DNA of 41,975 nt from TWA4 sp051879215 (GCA_051879215.1 JBJELP010000115.1:1-41975), one strand, 5' to 3'. Numbered from the stretch's first letter, positions 17,251-26,183 are shown. Program-made: numbers and translations. Notes: generated from the sequence alone by a model not told the origin.

Positions 17251-18299
17251 CAAGGCCGCGAATCAGCGTGATCATTCCTGTTTATAATGTAGAAGCCTAT
17301 CTGAGGCGGTGCATTGACAGTGTTTTAAGTCAGAGCTGCAAAGACCTTGAGATTATTCTGGTGGATGACGGTTCACCGGATAACTCCGGGGCAATCTGTG
17401 ATGAATATGCACGCAGAGATGCAAGAATCCGTGTGATTCATCAGGAGAATATGGGATTGTTTGGTGCCAGAAATACAGGGATGGAAGCGGCCTGTGGTGA
17501 ATACATCAGTTTTATTGACAGCGATGACTGGGTTGAGGAAGGCACATATGCTCAGATGATAAAAATCATTGATGAATACCATCCGGACATGATTCGTTTT
17601 GGATTTAAAAAGATGTTTAACGAAAAGGTTATCGCTGAGAAAAAGATGCCTTATGGAGAAAAAATCTATAAAGGAGATGCTCTTCACTCGCTTCAATTGG
17701 ATACGATCAGTAATGAAGGTGTATTGGATTACAAAAAGACAAGGATTCTTTCTGCATGGTCCAATCTGTATCGGCGTGAATTGGTCATGGAGCATGGGAT
17801 TTTTTTTATCTCCGAACGGGAGATTTTAAATGAAGATTATCTTTTTGTGCTTCAAGTGTCATTGGTATCTGAATCCGTATATGTAAGTGACAAAACCTGT
17901 TATTGTTATGATACGCGGGAAGGTTCTATTACCATGTCATACCGTGAGAATATGTTTGAGCGGAAGAAGAAACTGTTTCAAATGTATTGCCAGAGTGTGG
18001 ATACACAGGATAATGATGTGTGCATTCGATTGAAGAATTTTTACATTGACTGTGTTTATGCATGTGTAGTGAATGAGTGTTGCGGCTATCGCAGCAGAGC
18101 AGCGTCTATTGAAACGATCAGGAAATTGCTGAGTGATGAAAGACTCCGGAAATACTTATCGGATAATCGAAAGCTGGCTGTTTCCAGGAAGACAAAATGT
18201 ATTTGCTTTCTGATGCGGCATCGTCTGGCTGCAGCCATGTATGATAGTTATCGATTATTAAAACATCTGAAAAAAGGCAATTGGAATGAGAAAGGATGA
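17247..18299 (+). CDS. Glycosyltransferase family 2 enzyme
   Basis: This 350-residue protein has a complete GT2 (GT-A fold) domain in its first 110 residues: ISVIIPVYNVEAYLRRC, ILVDDGSPDNS and the metal-binding FIDSDDWV (DxD) motif. The C-terminal half is the variable acceptor region found in many capsular enzymes, with no convincing membrane segment. It should invert configuration while adding one sugar to the lipid-linked repeat unit. Its ATG overlaps the upstream gene's stop (ATGA), which indicates coupled translation in the polysaccharide operon. It uses a slightly more AT-rich codon set than the purine genes, as polysaccharide genes often do. Sugar specificity is unknown. Confidence 0.87.
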   Translation: MTRPRISVIIPVYNVEAYLRRCIDSVLSQSCKDLEIILVDDGSPDNSGAICDEYARRDARIRVIHQENMGLFGARNTGMEAACGEYISFIDSDDWVEEGTYAQMIKIIDEYHPDMIRFGFKKMFNEKVIAEKKMPYGEKIYKGDALHSLQLDTISNEGVLDYKKTRILSAWSNLYRRELVMEHGIFFISEREILNEDYLFVLQVSLVSESVYVSDKTCYCYDTREGSITMSYRENMFERKKKLFQMYCQSVDTQDNDVCIRLKNFYIDCVYACVVNECCGYRSRAASIETIRKLLSDERLRKYLSDNRKLAVSRKTKCICFLMRHRLAAAMYDSYRLLKHLKKGNWNEKG

Positions 18300-19317
18300 T
18301 AAGAAGATGCGCCAGCCTATAGATTTTGTGATTGCCTGGGTCGATGGCAATGATGTGGAGTGGCAGAAGGAGAAAAACAGATATCTCCATCCGGAAGAGG
18401 ATGACAGTCAGTTTGATGCAAGTGCTACGCGTTACAGAGACTGGGAAAATTTGCGTTACTGGTTCAGAGCTGTGGAAAAATATGCGCCGTGGGTTCGTAC
18501 GATTCATCTTATTACCTGCGGTCATAAGCCGGAATGGTTGAATACGGAAGCACCTAAACTGCATCTGGTGAAACATAGCGATTATATTCCGGCAGAATAT
18601 CTTCCAACATTCAGTTCCCATCCGATTGAGTTAAATCTGCATCGGATACCGGGATTGAGTGAACAGTTTGTATATTTTAATGATGATTTCTTTATCAATG
18701 CACCTGTAAAGCCGGAGGATTTTTTTGTGGATGGCTTGCCATGTGACAGCCTGGAAGAAAAACCGATGACATTTCCGAGGCATTTGCTTACAAACAGTGT
18801 TTTTGTCAATGATCTGATATTTGCCAATGAACATTTTCAACGGAAAAAGAATAAAAAAGACCTGAGACGGAAATGGTACAGTCTGAAAGATCCGCATGTC
18901 CTGATCAAAAATATGATTTTATCCATGTTCAATGATGAAACGTTTCTTGGCTTGAATATTCATCATCTTCCTCAGGCTTATCTGAAGAAAACCTTTGAAG
19001 AGGTGTGGGAACTTGAACCGGAATTGCTTGCAGAGACATGTTCACATCGTTTCAGAGATGAGAGGGATGTCAGCCAGTGTGTATTTAAATTCTGGCAGCT
19101 GTTGAACGGCAGATTCCATAACTATAATAAAAGAAAATTTGGCCGTTCTTTTACAGTGGCGACAATGACATCTGATATCTGTCAGGCGATCAGAAGCAGT
19201 CAATTTAAAGCAATCTGTATCAATGATTCTGATGAGATTGATTTTGAGAAAACAAAGCAGATGATCAACGAAGCATTTGAAGAAACTTTTCCTGAAAAGT
19301 CCGTATATGAAAGATAG
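18286..19317 (+). CDS. Stealth-family sugar-phosphate transferase
   Basis: This 343-residue protein has the conserved regions of the Stealth family: IDFVIAWVDGND near the start (CR1), the RYRDWENLRYWFRAVEKYAP and FVYFNDDFFI segments (CR2), and a downstream region with PHVLIKNMI and HHLPQAYLKKTFEEVW (CR3/CR4-like). Known members transfer a sugar-1-phosphate from a nucleotide sugar and so build phosphodiester-linked polymers. Its presence suggests that the wall polymer contains phosphodiester links, teichoic-acid-like. The start at 18286 overlaps the GT2 gene by 14 bases; an ATG at 18307, with AAAGG at 18291-18295, is an equally possible start and removes only seven residues. Family assignment comes from motifs; donor sugar is not known. 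Confidence 0.82.
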   Translation: MRKDDKKMRQPIDFVIAWVDGNDVEWQKEKNRYLHPEEDDSQFDASATRYRDWENLRYWFRAVEKYAPWVRTIHLITCGHKPEWLNTEAPKLHLVKHSDYIPAEYLPTFSSHPIELNLHRIPGLSEQFVYFNDDFFINAPVKPEDFFVDGLPCDSLEEKPMTFPRHLLTNSVFVNDLIFANEHFQRKKNKKDLRRKWYSLKDPHVLIKNMILSMFNDETFLGLNIHHLPQAYLKKTFEEVWELEPELLAETCSHRFRDERDVSQCVFKFWQLLNGRFHNYNKRKFGRSFTVATMTSDICQAIRSSQFKAICINDSDEIDFEKTKQMINEAFEETFPEKSVYER

Positions 19318-19334
19318 GATTGATAAAAAGAAAT

Positions 19335-20498
19335 ATGAAGATTTTGGTTTTGGGTGCATATTATTCAAACAATCTTGGCGATGGTGTCATATGTGAATGT
19401 ATGGCAGCAAGATTAAAGAAGAATTTTCCGAATGCAGAGGTTTATGTGCAGGATCTTGTGGACAGGAATGACTTTGAAGGCTTTGAAGGTGTTACTTATC
19501 AGGAATTGAAGCGCAGGGCAAAGAGAGAGAAATTAAGAAGATTGGCGACAAAATGCGGCTGGGATAAAACTCTGACACATGAAGAAAATCGTTTGAAACA
19601 GTGTCAGTCACATATTGAAGAGATATGTAACAATGCCTATGACTTTGTGGTCGTTGCAGGCGGTCAGCTTTTTATGGACAGATATTTTCTTTTTCTGGCA
19701 GAATATATCCGCCGGATGACAGAAATGCAGATTCCGGTTTATCTGAATGCCTGCGGTACCGGACCAATTTACAGCAGGACGATCCGACAGCGTTTTTCAG
19801 AAGCTCTCAAAAGCCCGTATGTCAGATTGATATCCTGCAGAGACGATGCGGCGTTGGTACAGAAGCTTTATGCAGGCAGGGACCGCCGGGTTATGGAAAC
19901 TTTCGATCCGGCACTTTGGTGCGGAGATGTTTACAATATAAAAAAGGATCCGAAGGCGAATGTGACCGGTCTGGGGTTGATGTATACCAAAAGCGTCGAT
20001 TCAGAAAAGGCAGCACTTTTCTGGATAAAGCTCATTCGTCAATTGGAAAAGAACGGAAAAAAGTGGAAAATATTTGTCAATGGTTCGGAAGATGATATCG
20101 TTTTTGCCCGGTATGTACTTTCCGGATTACCGGAACTGGAGGGATCTTTTGAAGAGTATTGTATGCCTGCTCCAAAGCGTCCGGATGAGCTGACTGCAAT
20201 GGTTGCCGGGTTCCGAAGTATTATTTCATTTCGTTTGCACAGTCATATCATTGCAGCATCTCTGGATGTGCCATCCATTGCTGCGGTTTGGGATGACAAG
20301 CTGAGATTTTATTTTAGAAAAATCGGTCATGAAGAGAGATGTATTACAGTTGATACAAATTCTTCGGAAGTCCTAAGGCGGTTAGATCGAGCAGAGGCGG
20401 AAGGATATGATCGGAAAATGATAGAAGATCAGAAAAAATATGCGGATCATCTGCTGTACCAGGCAATTTGTGAGGATTTGGGGCAGGAGTATCTATGA
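19335..20498 (+). CDS. Polysaccharide pyruvyl transferase family protein (CsaB-like)
   Basis: This 387-residue protein matches the polysaccharide pyruvyl transferase family: the N-terminal LGAYYSNNLGDGVI segment, the central VVAGGQLF region and the C-terminal SFRLHSHIIAASLDVPSIA stretch with its conserved Arg and His. Members put a pyruvate ketal from phosphoenolpyruvate on a sugar; CsaB does this on ManNAc of wall polymers and so creates the SLH binding site. The ATG at 19335 gives the family's usual start; the TTG at 19320 adds five residues without a good ribosome site. It overlaps the flippase gene by four bases (ATGA). Two SLH proteins lie on either side of this operon, which supports a CsaB-like role. 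Some family members have other functions, so this is inference. Confidence 0.82.
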   Translation: MKILVLGAYYSNNLGDGVICECMAARLKKNFPNAEVYVQDLVDRNDFEGFEGVTYQELKRRAKREKLRRLATKCGWDKTLTHEENRLKQCQSHIEEICNNAYDFVVVAGGQLFMDRYFLFLAEYIRRMTEMQIPVYLNACGTGPIYSRTIRQRFSEALKSPYVRLISCRDDAALVQKLYAGRDRRVMETFDPALWCGDVYNIKKDPKANVTGLGLMYTKSVDSEKAALFWIKLIRQLEKNGKKWKIFVNGSEDDIVFARYVLSGLPELEGSFEEYCMPAPKRPDELTAMVAGFRSIISFRLHSHIIAASLDVPSIAAVWDDKLRFYFRKIGHEERCITVDTNSSEVLRRLDRAEAEGYDRKMIEDQKKYADHLLYQAICEDLGQEYL

Positions 20499-22027
20499 GT
20501 CGAACGAGGAATTCCATTTTAAATATTATGACATCCATCGGCGGACAGCTGCTGACCAATGTTCTGCGCTGGATATGCAGGATGGTATTTATTTATACAT
20601 TGGGAAAGGAATACCTGGGTATATCCAGTCTGTATGCCAATATATTGACGATCCTTAGTCTGTCTGAACTCGGACTGGGTTCTGCAATTACTTACAGCCT
20701 ATACAAACCTTTGGCTGAGAATGATACAGAGACAGTCCGATCCTTGATGGCTTTTTTTAAAAAAGCATATCGCTGGATCGGAATTGCCGTGATGGTTCTG
20801 GGGTTCTGTCTGATGCCATTTCTGCCGTATCTGATGACCGGATCGACGGAAGTTATTAATATTTATCTGTATTATCTGCTGTACCTGGCACAGACCGTGG
20901 TATCCTATCTGTTTTTTGCTTATAAAGCAATATTGCTGACAGCAGATCAGAAGAAGTATATTGCGGATGTTGTGATGTATATTTTACAGATCATCATGAA
21001 TGTGGTTCAAATCGTCATATTATTTGTATGGCAGTCTTTTTTCGCTTATACAGTGGCGGTTATTGTTTACAATGTTGTGCAGAATATGGTAGTAGCCATT
21101 ATAGTGGATCGGAAGTATCCATATTTGAAGGGGCCGGTTAATCCTCTTTCCAAAGAGCAGCGCAGAGATGTATTTTCAAGAGTTTATGCAATGTCCCTGT
21201 ACCGTATCTGCAATGTTATCGGAACCTCTACAGATAATCTGATCATTTCTGCTAATATCAGTGTCATTGCGGTAGGACTTTATGATAATTATTTTATGAT
21301 CATTCAGGTCATTCAGAAAATGCTGACAGGGGTTTTTCAGGCATTTACATCAAGTCTTGGCAATTTTTATGTAACAGAGAGCAGAGAACGTAATGAATTT
21401 ATGTTCCGGACATTAAATCTGGCAAACAGCTGGCTGATAGCCTTCTGTTCTGTCTGTTTTGTTGTGCTGCTTCAGCCATTTATACAGCTTTGTTTTGGCA
21501 CAGATTATCTGTTGGATTATTCGGTGGTGATCATTATTGTCATTAATTTTGCAACCAATTTTATGCAGAATGTTGTCAGAATATACAGGGATGCCAGCGG
21601 GTTGTTTGTAAGAGGAAAATACCGTGCATTGTTAGCAGCGGCAATGAATCTGGTGATCTCCATCATATTGGTAAAAAAGTTAGGCCTGGCAGGTGTATTT
21701 CTGGGGTCCATTATCAGCAGGATGGTGACAACCTGGTGGTATGATGCGTGGATCTTATACAAATATGGTTTCCATGTATCGCCGTGGCCGTTTTACAGAA
21801 ATTTTCTTGCCACCTTGGTATTGACTGTACTCAGTGCAGTGATCATACAAAGTATTTCCGTGCTGTGGCAGTCGGCAGTCTGGCTGACTATTTTGATAAA
21901 AGGAATCTTATGTGTGATTATTACGAATGGTATTTATCTGCTGGTATATGGAAGAAGTGAAGAATTCCGTTATCTGGTGGAGAAAATCAGACAGATACTG
22001 GCTAAAAAGAAAATTGCGCATAGATAG
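20495..22027 (+). CDS. Polysaccharide flippase (Wzx/MATE-like, MviN/MVF superfamily)
   Basis: This 510-residue integral membrane protein has many evenly spaced hydrophobic segments across its length, consistent with the 12-14 helices of Wzx flippases. Its N-terminal region (ILNIMTSIGGQLLTNVLRWICRMVFIYTLGKEYLGI, read in pieces) and the ELGLGSAITYSLYKPL segment are typical of these transporters. It should move the lipid-linked repeat unit across the membrane. The start overlaps the pyruvyl transferase stop and has GGGGCAGGAG upstream. Its position after all transferases fits a Wzx-type pathway. I see no Wzy polymerase or polymer ligase in the window, so polymerisation may be encoded elsewhere or the unit may be exported singly. 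Confidence 0.85.
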   Translation: MSRTRNSILNIMTSIGGQLLTNVLRWICRMVFIYTLGKEYLGISSLYANILTILSLSELGLGSAITYSLYKPLAENDTETVRSLMAFFKKAYRWIGIAVMVLGFCLMPFLPYLMTGSTEVINIYLYYLLYLAQTVVSYLFFAYKAILLTADQKKYIADVVMYILQIIMNVVQIVILFVWQSFFAYTVAVIVYNVVQNMVVAIIVDRKYPYLKGPVNPLSKEQRRDVFSRVYAMSLYRICNVIGTSTDNLIISANISVIAVGLYDNYFMIIQVIQKMLTGVFQAFTSSLGNFYVTESRERNEFMFRTLNLANSWLIAFCSVCFVVLLQPFIQLCFGTDYLLDYSVVIIIVINFATNFMQNVVRIYRDASGLFVRGKYRALLAAAMNLVISIILVKKLGLAGVFLGSIISRMVTTWWYDAWILYKYGFHVSPWPFYRNFLATLVLTVLSAVIIQSISVLWQSAVWLTILIKGILCVIITNGIYLLVYGRSEEFRYLVEKIRQILAKKKIAHR

Positions 22028-22051
22028 AGCGTTTTGCAGGGAGAGAACGCA

Positions 22052-22591
22052 ATGTTGCTGGGATATTTAAAAAAAGAGAGAGAAAAAAATAAAAGAAGAA
22101 AATTAAAGGACAGGCTTAAATCCTGCGGAGAAAAAGTCTATATTGATGCATCTACAGTTTTAAGATATCCGGAGAATATTTCTATTCAGAATTATGTACA
22201 CATACAGCCGGGATGTAAGCTTTTTGGAGGTGGGGGAATAGAGATTGGAAAAGGGACTATTTTGGCACATGATATCCAGATCCTTTCTCAGAATCATTTG
22301 TATGATGCAGATGATCTGAAATATCTGCCTTATGATGAGCGAATTGTGGATAAGCCGGTGCACATAGGTGAATATGTGTGGATAGGCGCGCGTGTGCTGA
22401 TCGTTCCGGGAGTTACAATTGGGGATGGGGCTGTAATAGCTGCCGGATCAGTTGTGACACAGGATGTTCCGAACTGTGCAGTTGTAGGAGGCAATCCCGC
22501 ACAGATTTTGAAGTACAGAGATGAACAGATTTTTGAAGAGCTGCGAAAGAATTCGCGGGGATATATTGAATTGTATAAAAGATATGAATAA
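22052..22591 (+). CDS. Hexapeptide-repeat O-acetyltransferase
   Basis: This 179-residue protein is a left-handed beta-helix acyltransferase. Hexapeptide repeats run from about residue 40 to 150 (for example IGEYVWIGARVLIVPGVTIG in short steps), and the family end motif VIAAGSVVTQDVP...VVGGNPAQILKYR is present. It resembles the NodL/WbbJ/Maa group, which use acetyl-CoA. It probably acetylates a sugar of the polymer built by the operon. The start at 22052 is chosen because GGAGAG lies at 22039-22044; the TTG at 22034 would overlap that site. It is the last gene of the operon and a strong hairpin begins at its stop codon. Acceptor sugar is unknown. Confidence 0.85.
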   Translation: MLLGYLKKEREKNKRRKLKDRLKSCGEKVYIDASTVLRYPENISIQNYVHIQPGCKLFGGGGIEIGKGTILAHDIQILSQNHLYDADDLKYLPYDERIVDKPVHIGEYVWIGARVLIVPGVTIGDGAVIAAGSVVTQDVPNCAVVGGNPAQILKYRDEQIFEELRKNSRGYIELYKRYE

Positions 22592-22626
22592 ACAGCAGGC
22601 GGCTATGAACCGCCTGCTGTTTATTT
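22591..22626. terminator. Terminator between convergent genes
   Basis: AACAGCAGGCGG (22591-22602) pairs perfectly with CCGCCTGCTGTT (22610-22621), followed by TATTTT. It ends the polysaccharide operon and may also serve the SLH gene arriving from the other strand. Confidence 0.85.
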
Positions 22627-22641
22627 TCCCAGTAATAAAAA

Positions 22642-24204
22642 TTAATTAAAAAATCGATAAAGGAAAGATACGACCTGTGCGCGTATGCATTGACTATCCG
22701 GCTGGAAGTGGGTTTCATCTTTTCCTTTTGTTATATTGTTTTCGTATGCCCAGAGGACGGCTTTTGTATAGTATTTGCCGTCAGGCACATCCACAAAGGG
22801 ATTTTCTGTCATCTTCGGTTCCGGCTGGCCGGCAGATCGCCAGAGGAAGGTTACGAATTCTTTTCTTGTGACCGTATCTCCCGGTTGAAAATGGGTTGTG
22901 TCTTTTCCGCTTGTTATTTTGTTTTCATAGGCCCAGAGAACAGCTTTATAATAATAATCGGAAGGGTTGATATCCACAAAGGGATTATCTGTATTTTCAG
23001 GCTCCGGTTCCTGATTGGCTCTCCAGAGAAAGGCAGCGGATTGTGCACGGGTGCAGGGATCCGAAGGAGCAAAATGGGTCTCATCCTTTCCACTGACGAT
23101 GCCATTTTTATAAGCCCAGAGGACAGCATCGTAATAATAATCATCTTTGCTGACATCCACAAAGGGATTTTCTTGTGCAGGTTCGTCTTCGGATGGCTGG
23201 TAATCTTCAGTGCCCATGGGGTACTGGCGGTTGAATTCATCCGTTGTATAGTCTTCATTGCGGGTATGACCGCTGAAATTATCATTGCATCGCAGGAAAT
23301 AGTCATATGTTGTCTCACCCGCATCCCATGTTGCATCCAGATTGTAATAGTATCCCTCCATCTGTGCAATATTCCATCCATGATCGTCATTGTTGGCTCT
23401 GCCTGCAATCAGTCGGGCATCAATTCCGGATTCCAGAGCCATCCGGTAAAGCAGGACAGCATATCCCTGGCAGACAGCTGTTTTATTGATCAGGGCAGCG
23501 TAAGCTGTATGTTTTAATTTATAGTCGTCACCATGTTCATGATCGTATGTAACGTTGTCACAGATGTAGCTGTAAATGCTTTTCATTTTTTCATAATCTG
23601 TTTTGTGATCCAGATCCAGCTGCTCCATGACATCAGCAAGGGCGGCATCCAATTCTGCTTCCTGTTCTGCGGTTGTATAGTAGGTCATGGTGTAGGTATA
23701 GGTTATATAGTAGATGTTATCGCTGTTTCTATAACCGATATCGCACTTCCATCCGCCGTACTGCCAAAGCAGATAATCCCCTTCTGTGGGTTCACCGGTA
23801 TGTGTCAGGGATTTGCTGACAATGCTTCGTGCAAGATCCTTAATGATCTCTTCAATCTCGTTTTTATCAGCACCTTCCTCTGCTATCTCAGACTGAAGTC
23901 CGACTTCGATGGTTTCTGACCGCTGTTTCATCTGGGAGCGCACATATGTGCCTGCTTCATCGATGGATGTGTAATACTCGGAGGCTTTATAGGTTGAGAC
24001 AGGATTGTCAGATGGTTCGTTCAGATCAGAAATATCTATGATGTCCTCATAGAGAGGATTGATATAGGTGTCTGTAATGACAGTCACTTCAGAGTTTTTC
24101 CCGTCAGCCAGGACCGTTGCAGGACAAAGGGGCAATAGCAGCGCTATTGTCAGTAAAAAAATGAGAGTTTTCTTCAAGATGAGTGATTGTTTCGATCGGT
24201 ACAT
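22642..24204 (-). CDS. Secreted transglutaminase-like protein with three SLH domains
   Basis: This 520-residue exported protein has a signal peptide (residues 1-33, hydrophobic core LIFLLTIALLLPLCP). A transglutaminase-like domain (about 180-310) has candidate catalytic Cys245 (TAVCQGYA), His275 (DDHGWNIA) and Asp290 (YYNLDATWD). Three SLH domains (about 346-520) each begin with NPFVDV or NPFVDI and carry the LWAYENxIT and TR-x-FLWR patterns. It is convergent with the polysaccharide operon and shares its domain plan, though not its repeats, with the giant protein at 7270. AGGAGAG lies upstream of the start at a good distance. It should sit on the wall polymer; the enzymatic role (cross-linking, peptide hydrolysis or none) is open. 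Confidence 0.88.
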   Translation of the reverse strand: MYRSKQSLILKKTLIFLLTIALLLPLCPATVLADGKNSEVTVITDTYINPLYEDIIDISDLNEPSDNPVSTYKASEYYTSIDEAGTYVRSQMKQRSETIEVGLQSEIAEEGADKNEIEEIIKDLARSIVSKSLTHTGEPTEGDYLLWQYGGWKCDIGYRNSDNIYYITYTYTMTYYTTAEQEAELDAALADVMEQLDLDHKTDYEKMKSIYSYICDNVTYDHEHGDDYKLKHTAYAALINKTAVCQGYAVLLYRMALESGIDARLIAGRANNDDHGWNIAQMEGYYYNLDATWDAGETTYDYFLRCNDNFSGHTRNEDYTTDEFNRQYPMGTEDYQPSEDEPAQENPFVDVSKDDYYYDAVLWAYKNGIVSGKDETHFAPSDPCTRAQSAAFLWRANQEPEPENTDNPFVDINPSDYYYKAVLWAYENKITSGKDTTHFQPGDTVTRKEFVTFLWRSAGQPEPKMTENPFVDVPDGKYYTKAVLWAYENNITKGKDETHFQPDSQCIRAQVVSFLYRFFN

Positions 24205-24369
24205 AGTTCATCTCTCCTGTACGATAATTTGATTTTCCGAAATACCATAGGCATCTGATAGTTCAAAGTTTATGGTTACCGGATAGAAATAATTTACCAT
24301 ATTTACAGGGTTCAAACAACCGGAAATGGTTTTCGTTTTTATAAACAATCCATCAGCAGAATATTCATA

Positions 24370-24398
24370 TTGACACCTTCCGGAATTTATCAGATAAT
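24370..24398 (+). promoter_or_regulatory. Strong candidate promoter of the GH1 gene
   Basis: TTGACA at 24370-24375 and GATAAT at 24393-24398 have a 17-base spacer. Transcription would start near 24405, about 34 bases before the start codon. The 234-bp divergent region 24205-24438 holds nothing else I can defend. Confidence 0.75.
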
Positions 24399-24438
24399 AA
24401 AAGAACTGGAAAAAACTATACTAAGAGAGGTAAAACAA

Positions 24439-25905
24439 ATGAGCTTTCCGAAGAATTTTTTATGGGGCGGCGCGGTAGCCGGTAACCAGTGTGAAGGTGC
24501 TTATCTGGAAGACGGCAAGGGTCTGTCTGTACCGGATATGCTGCTGGGCGGAGATGTTAACACCCCCAGAACATTTCTCCCTGTAACGGATCCCGATGCA
24601 TTTTATCCCAGCCATGAAGCAATTGATTTCTATCATCGCTACAAAGAAGATATCAAATTATTTGCAGAGATGGGCTTCAAGTGCTTCCGTCTTTCCATTA
24701 ACTGGGGCCGTATTTTCCCCAACGGCGATGATGCAGAACCCAATGAAGCAGGTCTGCAGTTCTATGACAACGTATTTGATGAATGTGCAAAATACGGTAT
24801 TGAACCGCTGGTTACCCTTTGCCATTATGAAATCCCCTGGGCAATCGTAACCAAGTATCACGGTTTCTTATCCAGAGAAACCATTGATCTCTTTGTGAAG
24901 TATGCCACCACCTGCTTTAAACGTTACAAAGACAAGGTTAAATACTGGCTGACATTCAACGAAATCAATATTCCCTGCATGGGTGAAGGCGGTATTGGTA
25001 ATTTATACGGTCTGGGTCTGATGGACGATGCAGATATCAATGCGACCGAAAGAATTCTTCTGACCGACCTGAAGTCCGATGAACAGAAGACCTTTGAAGC
25101 ACTGCACAATCAGTTTGTTGCATCTGCACTGACTGTAAAAGCCGGACATGAAATCAACCCCGATTTCGTAATCGGCAACATGATCGCCCACGTAACCGTA
25201 TATCCTCTGACTCCCAATCCCAAGGATATCCTGGCATGCATGGACGAAGATAACATCAAGAATAACTTCTGCGGCGATGTTCAGGTTCGCGGTGAATATC
25301 CTGACTTTATCTTCCGTTATTTCAAGGAACACAACATTGACACTTCCTTTATCACAGAAGAAGATAAGAAGATTCTGAAAGAAGGAACCGTGGATATGTA
25401 TACATTCTCCTACTATCAGTCCGGATGTGTAACCGTGTCAGACGATGCGGATATGATCGCAGGCAACATGTCAAAGAGTGCAAAGAATCCTTATCTGAAG
25501 GCATCTGACTGGGGATGGCAGATCGATCCCGATGGATTACGCTATACACTGAATTATCTCCATGACCGTTACCCCAAGACCCCTCTGATGGTGGTTGAAA
25601 ACGGTTTCGGTGCATTTGACAAGGTGGAAGAAGACGGATCCATCCACGATGATTACAGAATTGCATACTTTAAACCCCATATCGAGGCCATGAAGGAAGC
25701 AATCGAAGACGGTGTACCGTTAATCGGCTTCACCACATGGGGTCCCATCGACCTGGTATCTGCAGGCACAGGCCAGTACGCAAAACGCTACGGCTTTATC
25801 TATGTGGATCGCCACGACGACGGCACCGGTGATTTCTCCAGAAGCAGAAAAGACTCTTTCTACTGGTATAAGAAAGTCATCGAATCCAACGGAGAAGAAT
25901 TATAA
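24439..25905 (+). CDS. Glycoside hydrolase family 1, probable 6-phospho-beta-glucosidase
   Basis: This 488-residue cytoplasmic enzyme is a full-length GH1 beta/alpha-barrel. It begins with the typical FPKNFLWGGAVAGNQCEGA; the acid/base Glu175 is in TFNEIN and the nucleophile Glu387 in VVENGFG. The C-terminal stretch LVSAGTGQYAKRYGFIYVD has the Ser, Lys and Tyr pattern of members that bind 6-phosphorylated sugars, so a phospho-beta-glucosidase is likely. The start at 24439 follows AGAGAGG at 24424-24430; an upstream TTG at 24370 is really the -35 box. It is monocistronic, with its own promoter and terminator, and no PTS gene is adjacent. The family is certain; the phosphorylated substrate is inferred. 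Confidence 0.9.
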   Translation: MSFPKNFLWGGAVAGNQCEGAYLEDGKGLSVPDMLLGGDVNTPRTFLPVTDPDAFYPSHEAIDFYHRYKEDIKLFAEMGFKCFRLSINWGRIFPNGDDAEPNEAGLQFYDNVFDECAKYGIEPLVTLCHYEIPWAIVTKYHGFLSRETIDLFVKYATTCFKRYKDKVKYWLTFNEINIPCMGEGGIGNLYGLGLMDDADINATERILLTDLKSDEQKTFEALHNQFVASALTVKAGHEINPDFVIGNMIAHVTVYPLTPNPKDILACMDEDNIKNNFCGDVQVRGEYPDFIFRYFKEHNIDTSFITEEDKKILKEGTVDMYTFSYYQSGCVTVSDDADMIAGNMSKSAKNPYLKASDWGWQIDPDGLRYTLNYLHDRYPKTPLMVVENGFGAFDKVEEDGSIHDDYRIAYFKPHIEAMKEAIEDGVPLIGFTTWGPIDLVSAGTGQYAKRYGFIYVDRHDDGTGDFSRSRKDSFYWYKKVIESNGEEL

Positions 25906-25979
25906 TCGAACTCATTAGAAGCAGAATTGGAAAGCCGCTCATCGGAGCGGAATAAAACAGGATAAAACAATTTAAACAT

Positions 25980-26033
25980 AAACAAGGGGTCCCTGCTGTA
26001 AGGCTGACAATGCAGGAGACCCCTTGTTTCTTT
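25980..26033 (+). terminator. Intrinsic terminator after the GH1 gene
   Basis: AAACAAGGGGTCCCTGC (25980-25996) pairs with GCAGG-A-GACCCCTTGTTT (26012-26029) with one bulged A, then TTTCTTT. A smaller hairpin, CCGCTC/GAGCGG, precedes it at 25935-25950. Confidence 0.85.
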
Positions 26034-26079
26034 ATGATCTTATGTAAAAGGAAAATTTGAAACTATTCAGCAGAGCATC

Positions 26080-26183
26080 ATTTCAGGGCTGAACAGCTGC
26101 GCCAAGCTTGCTTGCAAGCAGCGGGACAGAACTGAAATGGTATTCGGCGTTTAGCCGAATGAGTAATTTTCGCAGAAAATTAC
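26080..26183. repeat. Multi-hairpin intergenic element
   Basis: About 100 bases between two converging genes contain four nested or adjacent dyads: ATTTCAG/CTGAAAT (26080-26086 with 26132-26138) enclosing GCTGC/GCAGC and GCTTGC/GCAAGC; ATTCGGC/GCCGAAT (26142-26160); and GTAATTTTC/GAAAATTAC (26163-26183). An outer CATCA/TGATG pairing may close the whole. This looks like a folded dispersed element or small RNA rather than a terminator. I know of no named family for it. Confidence 0.5.

Noticed and set aside
22690..23517. Open frame on the plus strand inside the second SLH gene.
   Set aside because: It is antisense to a gene with signal peptide, catalytic triad and three SLH domains, has no homology that I recognise, and is a by-product of repeated SLH codons.
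24322..24334. Possible catabolite (cre) site before the GH1 gene: GGAAATGGTTTTC.
   Set aside because: Only about 10 of 13 positions fit the consensus, the central CG is not kept, and it lies upstream of the promoter. Too weak to call.
26101..26125. tRNA-like fold in the multi-hairpin element.
   Set aside because: No acceptor stem, T-loop (GTTCRA) or anticodon arm of the right size could be placed.
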